Source: Ampelocalamus luodianensis | Taxonomy: Eukaryota > Streptophyta > Magnoliopsida > Poales > Poaceae | NCBI GenBank assembly: GCA_036346255.1 | Contig: CM070634.1 | Coordinates: forward strand, 86,059,020 to 86,123,019 | Direction of reading: 5' to 3' | Length of the DNA stretch: 64,000 nucleotides | Shown: positions 56,800 through 64,000 of the stretch, piece by piece | Numbering within the stretch: position 1 is the stretch's first letter | How the letters are laid out: every line of letters starts with the position of its first letter | The notes under the pieces: model-generated | Seen by the model: only the letters and a program-made list of their open reading frames with translations | What the model was told of the DNA's origin: nothing | Database searches by the model: none | Translations under genes and position numbers: made by a program

Positions 56800-58662
56800 G
56801 TTCTGCTTTGTATATCATGTAAGCATTCGCTGTGCGCCTATCGGGTACTCGTCAAGCATGTCACTCGGATAGCAAGTGATGTTGCCTGAAAACATACGTT
56901 TCACATTTTCACCGGCGCCATTTCTACCTCCTGGAGGCTGGACTTGCCGCTCGTGACGACCTTGGGCTGGTCGATGCTCTGCTGTAGTACTGCCTTTTAT
57001 GCCTCTTATGCAGAGGAAAACACCGTCAAAATTCAATTCCATGCCAAACGGGAGGCTTTTTGCAGCGGCTTTTTTGGAAGTTGGAAGTCGCGTTTAACGT
57101 TAGAAAACCGAAAGCCGTCGCGGGTAGCTTCTCGTGGCTTCCCACCACCTCTCTTCCATATTTATCCCTTAAGTTCACAAGTATTTACCCGCAGCTTGCC
57201 ATTGCATAAAACCCCCACCCAACCAAACTCTAACCCTAACCCCTACGCCCCTCGCCCCTGAGCCCCTCCTCTTCTTCCTCCCGCGTGCGGTGCTCCCTCT
57301 CCCTCTTCCTCCCGAGTGGCACCGGTGCCCTTCCTCCTCCTCCCGTGCTGCCCCCTCCTCCTGCACAGGTGTCGCCGCCTCTCCTCCTCCTCCACGCACC
57401 GCCATGATACGGGGGGATGCCCGATCTTCACGACGTAGGATTAATGATAACTTTGGATCCGTCTAACCTGACGAACCGATGGCGTCAACCACTGTCAAAA
57501 CAGCAATCTACGACAAAAGAATTCGCCTAACCACACGCTCGTGATCCCGTCTACCCGACCACACAAAGTAGACGTGTCGCCGCTCCTACAAAACACAAGA
57601 ATTCACAAGAACAACGGGGTTGAGAACGCCCAATTCCTCTCTAGGTTGCACTGTATGTCAAACCCTAGGAAGAACAAGCGTATAGCTTTCTTTATGAAAT
57701 AATCGATTTATATTCGTGGTCCCCTACATGTAGTGGTGATCGGGTTATTTAACTCCCATGCACGGCCAAACCTAGGGCCGACTACGTTCTGACTTCGGCC
57801 ATCGAATACACAACTGACTCAACTTTGACTCAACTTACTAAATAAGAATTACATGACCGATTCGGCCCAAGTAATTAAAGCACGCAGTCTAACCAGATTT
57901 CTAGCCGAGTCCACACGTTCGGCCTTCTCTGTCTATCACGATGCAAACAGACAACGAATCACTTTAAATTGATTTGGCCTTCTCTGTCCATCAAGATGCA
58001 AAACAGCTAGGAGCATTAATTTAGTGCTTGAGTATTTCCTTTTCTTCCTTTACATGCATGCACAGCACACATGCACCTTGTTCCTAAAACATCTCACGTA
58101 TGCATGCATGTTGCATGCATGCAAGCTTCACGTGGCTTCATGTAGGCTTTTTGCTCCATTGTTTTTGGTTTATGGCATGCTTCTATATATGTATAACTGC
58201 ACCAACACAACATGGAACTATTAGGCAGTATCATATTCTCATTAGTAAGATTAAACTCATTTAAGAGCGAGTTCACCTGTTGGCTCTGATTGTTCGGGTG
58301 CACAAGATGAATCCGATTGCTCCTTCCGCGGCTGAACTCCGAATATAAGAAATGATATATGTTTTCCTTCAGAGCCTTCGAAGCGCATCTTCACTTTAGA
58401 CTTGTATAGATCATATATACGAATGCATATAATTAAATAAAATAGTAGTAGCTCTGTGTCTCTAAGTATGATAATTAAAGACCGAATTAAATTAGAGTTC
58501 ACCTGTTAATATTTTATACGGCTCAATAATTCTTTCTAGTCAAATAATATATTTAACTGAAAAGTACTAGGTGTGTCCGTATCTGTATCACGCCACCTCT
58601 CCTCCTCCTCCCCACGCGCCATTGTTGTCCTCCACCGACGCCGCCCTCCCCTTCTCCCCCTA
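56800..58662. other. unassigned sequence with GC-rich direct repeat flanks
   Basis: A minus-strand stretch at 57042-56815 could hold a small exon, with one frame reading IDQPKVVTSGKSSLQEVEMA, but it is not recognised. At 57361-57405 and 58588-58624 the motif CGCCTCTCCTCCTCCTCC with CACGC and CGCC after it occurs twice, flanking about 1.2 kb of AT-richer sequence. A telomere-like CTAACCCTAACCC occurs once near 57229. Confidence 0.4.
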
Positions 58663-60412
58663 TGAAAGCATCTAGACCCCTAAAAATAGTTTTGGTAATT
58701 AATGTTAATAATGTATTAAGAGACTAACATGTGTGCTAAGATGTTTTAAGGATTACTCCCAAAGGTTGAATGACGATATGGAAATGGCAATGCAAAGGTG
58801 ATAAAGATCGACTTGGCTCAAACAAAGGTATCACATGATCGAAGGATCCTTTTATAGTATTTTACCGGTCTTGGTGTTTGGAGAAAAGATCGGATGTATA
58901 GACTAGATGCCGTACTATAAAGAGGGATCATAGCTAGTAGCTTGAGGATCTAGTTTTGTACCATATTGATCAGCTAGGAGTCATGCATTGCATTTGTTTG
59001 TGCCTTTGGAAAACTGTTCAAAACAGCAAGTATTGAGTGGTATTACCGCAAGTCAGTAATACCGAAATAAATGGTGGTATGATTTTTCTAGAGAGCATGT
59101 TTTGGATGATTTTCTTGAAACCCTAAATCCAGTATGACCGCAGTGTATGAGCGGTATTACCGCAAGTCGGTAATACCGAAATAAGTGGCGGTATGTTTTT
59201 TTTTACAAAGAACATGTTTTTGGGAGCTTTTTCTTGAAATCTTGAAAACGGTATGACCGCAATACTTCAACGGTATTACCGCAATTCGGCAATACCGAGT
59301 TTTATATGGCAGTACGTTTTTAACCAAGTGGTCCGATCGGGTGAACTAGTCGGTCGGACTAAGTGGTCAGGTCGGACTTGAGAGCATATTTTTAAGTGTT
59401 TTTTATTCTCTTTGAAAATCAGTATGACCGCATGATCTGAGCGGTACTACCACTGATCGGTAATACCGATATTTTAATGGTGGTACGTTTTTTTCAGAGA
59501 GATTTCTAAGTCTCTGAAAATCGGTAATACCGATATAGCCGATTCAGGTGGTAGTACCGCACCTTTTTCCGTAACGGCTAGTTCAAAGCATTAAATGTGT
59601 CTGTTCCGACCGTTACGCCTGAAATCGGTAATACCAGATTTGAATGGCGATATTACCGCAAATGCTGAATTTTTCAGGGGATTGGTTCAAACGGCTAGTT
59701 TTGTTGGTGGGGGCTATAATTACCTCCACATCTGCCCCTAGCTATATGTTGTTGAGCATATTCACTCTCATTTAATACTCTTGAGCTCTTAGACACTCTC
59801 TACTACTCATTTGTTTTGAATTCCCATTTTGAGATAGTTGAGAGCATTCAAGTACATTGCATTATTAGTTGATCTTGTTGGCACTTGATTTTTTTCAAGC
59901 AAATACTTGGTTTATTACTCTTGATGCTTGCTCGCACCTAGACAGCTTTGGAAACGGTGAGCTCTTCAAAGAAGATTGTGATGAGTCCCGACAATGAATT
60001 GTGAAGTGGTTACGTGCCCACTATCTCTAGAGAGGAGGAAGAGCGACGATAGTGATGGAGGGTAGAGGCTTAATTCATGGAGCCGGTTTGATTCGTTCAA
60101 GTTTCCTCAACGTGGACTAGTGAAGACCGACAAGTCTTCGATACCACGGAAAAAACACCATTGTCCCTATTTTAGTTTTTCTCTTGTCTTTATTATTCCG
60201 CATTTATATTTCTAGCAATTTACTTGTTTAAGATTTGCTTAGCTAGAATTGTATCTAATATTGACTTAAGCTCATAATTGACTTAAATAGCATAGTAGTT
60301 TTATCATTATATTTTTGCTAGGAAGTTTTGTTATAAATAATCTTGTTAATTGGTTAAAAAGTTTTAAAAACCTCATATTCAACCCATCTAATCGGTTATC
60401 CTTAATTCTACA
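58663..60412 (+). mobile_element. SIRE-type Ty1/copia solo LTR, plus strand, TSD CCCTA/CCCGA
   Basis: Starts TGAAAGCATCTAGACCCC at 58663, the typical SIRE/Maximus LTR start, and ends CTTAATTCTACA at 60412 after a degenerate version of the usual end. Flanks are CCCTA (58658-58662) and CCCGA (60413-60417), a 4 of 5 match. It contains repeated GCGGTATTACCGCAAGTCGG-type units (59036-59650), some inverted. The GACCGACAAGTCTTCG motif (60128) also occurs in the minus-strand LTR at 48126-51098. No internal coding region. Confidence 0.75.
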
Positions 60413-61740
60413 CCCGAACTGCCACCCTCCCCTCCTCCTCTGCGCCGCCCTTCTCCACCTCCCTACTCCCCGGCCCACCTTCTTCCGCGGCACCTCCTCC
60501 CCCGACTCCCCTTGCTCGTGCTTTCTCTGGGTTTTTAGCCGGAGGAGGGGAAGGGTCCAAGCGGAATAATCGTTGGTTTCTTGGTTGGCGCTGTGGTTCA
60601 AGAATCGGGATTGTCCGGTGCTAAATTTGACCCCGGTGCTGACTGGCGTCAAAAGTCCAATTCTTGTTTGTTTTCCTAATCCAAGGATGGGCTGCTTTCA
60701 TGGCGGTTTCTTGAACCTTTCAAGACTCATTTGGCCACCTGAATCTTGCCAGAATTGATTCTGATTTGTTTTTCTTGGTCAATTGGTGCTCCCGGTGATC
60801 AGCAATCTTCAATCTTCAATCTTCAATCTTCAGAGGAGTTGATTGAGGAAAGATGCAGCGGTTGATTAGTGGATCGATCTCTCTTTCACTACATCTAGTT
60901 TCAGAAGAACTATTTGTTTGGGTTTCCCAGCAAGTTTTAGCGCAATTTCTTTGTTCCTGAATTGTGAGGAAGGGTAGAATCGCAGATACCATTGATAAGA
61001 AAAAAAAACTTTTGTTTTAGATGAATGGCAATGGTAGACTTCTGCAATCTAGAATTAGTACATTATCTCTACCAGTAACAGCTGCAAGAGAAGTCACTTT
61101 AGTAGAAATTTAGTCCTTTTTTGCGATTATTCTGCATTCTATATGTCATATCTTACATGTTGGATTCAACTTGGACTGGAGCATATGCAAGGGTTCTTCC
61201 ATGTTGTTAGACCTTTAATTTCTTACTCTTTTTTCCTTGAATAATATATCTATTGTTTGTCTGTTGGACAATTTTGATTATGGTTGCCTATTGTACTTTA
61301 TGGATAATTTGAAAAACTTATGTGATCTGTGATGTGTAATTATTTGTTGCACTTGGGTTTAGACCCATGAAAGTTGTGCAATTTAATGGCGGCTCTTGTT
61401 TGACTTTAGAGAGCTCTTCCAAATTCTCAGAGTGTTGGTCATATTGTTATTTACCCGCTGACAAAATCAATTACTTGTAATTATATGACATCTGCATTTC
61501 TCTTTGTTACTTCTTTATTTTGGGGGTGCGTGTGTGGGTGGGGGTGCCTAACACTGCCGATACCGGTCCCAATCTCGGAAAAAAGTGGAGATGGCATAAA
61601 TTATTTATATAATAATTATTTGTAATAATTAGTAATGTAATAATTGTTTGTAATAATTATTTATGTAATAATTGTTTATCTTGGTAATTATTTATTGTAA
61701 TATTTATTCATTGTAATAATTGTTTTTAATAATTATTGTT
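60413..61740. other. unassigned sequence, possible 5' region of a broken gene
   Basis: GC-rich CT tracts (60420-60530) followed by ordinary-looking sequence resemble the 5' part of a host gene split by the SIRE LTR, since similar CT-rich sequence precedes the LTR at 58590-58662. I see no recognisable protein. A short repeat of ATCTTCA occurs four times at 60808-60835. Confidence 0.4.
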
Positions 61741-61745
61741 AAATA
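61590..61745. repeat. TAATAATT-type AT-rich repeat
   Basis: Irregular repeats of TGTAATAATT and TTATTTAT, low complexity. Confidence 0.7.
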
Positions 61746-62100
61746 CGCTAATTGTCGTCAAATGTCGTTAGTTATCATCACTTGTCGCTAAATACGCTAA
61801 TTTTCATCAAATATCGTTAGTTATCGTCACTTGTCATTAACTACCGTTAGTCGTTGTCAAATATCGTTAGTTATCGTCACATATCGTTAACTACCGTTAG
61901 TCGTCGTCAAATATCGTTAGTTATCGTCACATGTCGTTAACTATCGTTAGTCGTTGTCAAATATCGTTAGTTATCGTCACATGTCGTTAACTATCGTTAG
62001 TCGTTGTCAAATGTCGTTAGTTATCGTCATTTGTCGTTAACTACCATTAGTCATCGTCAAATGTCGTTAGTTATCGTCAATTGTCGTTAAATAGCATCAA
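61745..62100 (+). repeat. 50-bp minisatellite, about seven units
   Basis: Unit start ATATCGTTAGTTATCGTCAC recurs at 61811, 61861, 61911 and 61961, then ATGTCGTTAG at 62011, with period 50 exactly. Each unit is built from shorter pieces around TCGTTAGT and TCGTCA, so it is a higher-order repeat. Confidence 0.88.
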
Positions 62101-62970
62101 ACAAGTCATTACTGTCCTTAGGGACATTTTAGATATTTCTCGCCTCGGAAGCTGCAGCTAGTCTACCTAAAAGTCGACACCAAAGATTTAACGAGATACC
62201 AAACACTAAATCTCTTGATCTAGTTGCTCAACCCGCCGTGACCAGCCGAAGCCGCTTTGAAAAAGCCCACTGCTTCCAAATAGGCCTATATTTCAGCATC
62301 TTTCCGACCCTGGAGCAGAATGAACAATAGGCAAAACAACATGTCATGATCTGTCAAAAGCATAATTTAGCAAGCAAGCCTGGCAAGATTTGCAGGACTT
62401 AATACTTGCGTAGGTGAGAAAGAAGAGATGAAAGCTCAAATCAAACAAGTTATGGAGTACATTTGACCCAAGTGTATCACTCTTTGCTTAAATAGCATTT
62501 TTAAACTCAAAGTGAGTACTGAATATTGAAGTAAAATGTTGAGTTTGTTATGTTTGATGAATGATGAGGACTCTGCTGCCTGGACGTATAAGCAGAACCG
62601 TGTCTTGCAATTTGCAAATGCTCAAACATCATCAGGGTGACGTCTAAATTTGCAATAAAGTAGCCAATTAATGCCCTTCGTAGCTCTGAAAGAACAGGGC
62701 CGATCGAATCGGAGCAACGAAATTTCGGGAAGCATAGCGCGATCGATCATTTTCGGTCAGCTTGCAAGCCATCGCGCTGCGACGCATTGGCCATCAGATA
62801 CCGACAATTCTAGCGATCGGGTCGGTTTGGTAGGGCATGAACATGGATGCTTGCGCACAAACCCTCGAATCAGGTGAGTGGCCGGTTGTCCTGGAGGAGG
62901 CAGGGAGGGAGACGGAAGGGCGCGAGAGAGGGAGGCCAGGCGGGGAGAGGGTCGTGCACCTGCGGCGGTG
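62101..62970. other. unassigned sequence
   Basis: No gene recognised. Open frames on both strands are short or low complexity. Confidence 0.4.
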
Positions 62971-63060
62971 CTGTGGTGGTTCGGCTTGGAGCAAAAGGAC
63001 CTCGGCGACGACGGCTGTGGTGGTTCGGCTTGGAGTAAAAGGACCTCGGCGACGACGGCT
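62971..63060. repeat. 44-bp tandem duplication
   Basis: CTGTGGTGGTTCGGCTTGGA and the next 24 bases occur at 62971 and again at 63015, with a partial third unit near 63060. Confidence 0.85.
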
Positions 63061-64000
63061 AAGCTTGGAGCAGGACGACCTCGACGATGTCGCATATATA
63101 GAGGGAGGGTACGTGACACGGGTTGGGTTTGGGCAAAGGGCAAAAGGGGAAGAAACCACACGTACTCCCACTGCCGCCACCTTAAATGCGCCGCCCGTGT
63201 CGCCTCGCAACGTCCGGCCCGTCCCTCGCGATCAGCCCGCCCACCTCCGGCCGCCGCCTCCGCAAGGCGACGCCACCATCGGCCGCCGCCGCCACTAGCA
63301 TTGGAGCTAGGGAAAACCTAGCTCCCGTTTTGAAGGAGCGGAGCAGGCCGGGTGAGGCCTCGGCCGAGTGGTGTGGTCGGTCGTGTACCGCCACCTTAAA
63401 TGGCCGAGAAAGGTCAATGGGCGTGAGCATCGGTGAAATCGCCGTAAAAAAAGGGGCTCGGCGAAGGAAAAAAAGGGGGTAGGTTTTGCTAAAGGGTCCT
63501 TCGAGATTCTGAAAATTATGAGGAAAAGTGCGCGGGTGAGGAAATTTTACAGAAAGGATGTCGAAAAATATGAAAATTACGCGCAAATTCTCTCAGAACT
63601 GAGATTTCGCGTTTTAGCCCCTGAAACTTGTAGTTTTCGCCGAAAATACCTTTTCCAGTAGAAAAGAGCCTCGGGAATCCAATTTTTGAACCAGTTTTTG
63701 CATTTGAAGCATGTTTAACTTTGTTATTGTTATTTCTATGCAATTTATGTATCGCATTTACTGTTTTTGATTATCTGTGATTGTATATATTGCTTTTAAT
63801 CACTGAAAATAGCAGTAAATCATGAAAAATGCATAGAAAAATACGGGATCACGAACCGGAAGTTCGAATAGCATTATGAGAATTTTGCAACCATCTTACG
63901 CAAATTACCATCGGTAATTTTATGAATTTTGGCATGAATATGAAGATGATCGCATCACGAATCGAGAATTGAAGAACCGACCAAAGATGGCGATTTTGTA
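63061..64000. other. unassigned, LTR-like AT-rich end of the window
   Basis: GC-rich to about 63430, then AT-rich with style like a Ty3 LTR or internal region (for example GGCGATTTTG at the very end). No ends or domains can be fixed. Confidence 0.35.

Noticed and set aside
57228..57245. Telomere repeat (CCCTAA)
   Set aside because: Only about two units; too short to mean a telomere relic.
62837..63321. Frames of 134-153 codons on both strands
   Set aside because: GC-rich, repetitive, conflicting on both strands, without a recognisable domain.

Overview
The window is nuclear DNA from a grass (Poaceae). The evidence is one intron-rich host gene with a GC-rich first exon, surrounded by nested transposable elements typical of grass genomes: Tekay-type and Tat-type Ty3/gypsy, SIRE-type Ty1/copia, CACTA, Helitron, a Tourist-like MITE and a tRNA-derived SINE. 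The genus cannot be told from the sequence alone. No bacterial-type genes, CRISPR arrays, rRNA genes or functional tRNA genes were seen.

Layout. (1) 1-14054: the 3' part of a decayed Tekay-type chromovirus (gag, protease, RT, RNase H, integrase, chromodomain, polypurine tract, very long 3' LTR). That LTR is split by a solo LTR of the same family inserted in opposite orientation at 9723-13840, with the target duplication GGCCG on both sides. (2) 14055-21673: the 3' part of a Tat-lineage Ty3/gypsy element (integrase, then a long antisense multi-exon gene with its own TATA box, then a probable 3' LTR). A second solo LTR (15782-17858, target duplication ATCCG) sits inside an exon of that antisense gene. 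(3) 22321-34010: a full-length 11.7 kb CACTA (En/Spm) element with matching termini and the target duplication AAG. It holds a minus-strand TNP1/Ulp1-like gene and a plus-strand TNP2 transposase gene, both broken. It also holds four blocks of subterminal-type inverted repeats (two terminal, two between the divergent genes) and a captured fragment of an F-box/Sel1/MYND host gene that still has an intron. (4) 34011-41700: a Tourist-like MITE, a 1.8 kb fold-back element, a SINE with 16-bp target duplications and several local tandem repeats. (5) 41739-56785: the only intact host gene, an ethanolamine kinase of 11 coding exons and 393 codons. Its intron 1 appears to use a GC donor. Its intron 2 is about 11.35 kb and carries a Helitron (with an adenylate kinase fragment), a SIRE-type solo LTR and AT-rich repeat blocks. 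(6) 56786-64000: unassigned sequence, a second SIRE solo LTR (58663-60412), a 50-bp minisatellite (61745-62100) and more unassigned sequence.

The ethanolamine kinase would commit ethanolamine to phosphatidylethanolamine synthesis. Its frame is continuous across all 11 exons, whereas every transposon coding region here carries frameshifts and stops. The insertion order can be read in places: the solo LTR at 9723 entered an existing Tekay LTR, that Tekay element entered (or now abuts) the Tat element, and the CACTA entered between two copies of a short tandem repeat. All coordinates come from reading the sequence; family names rest on recognised motifs, not database searches.
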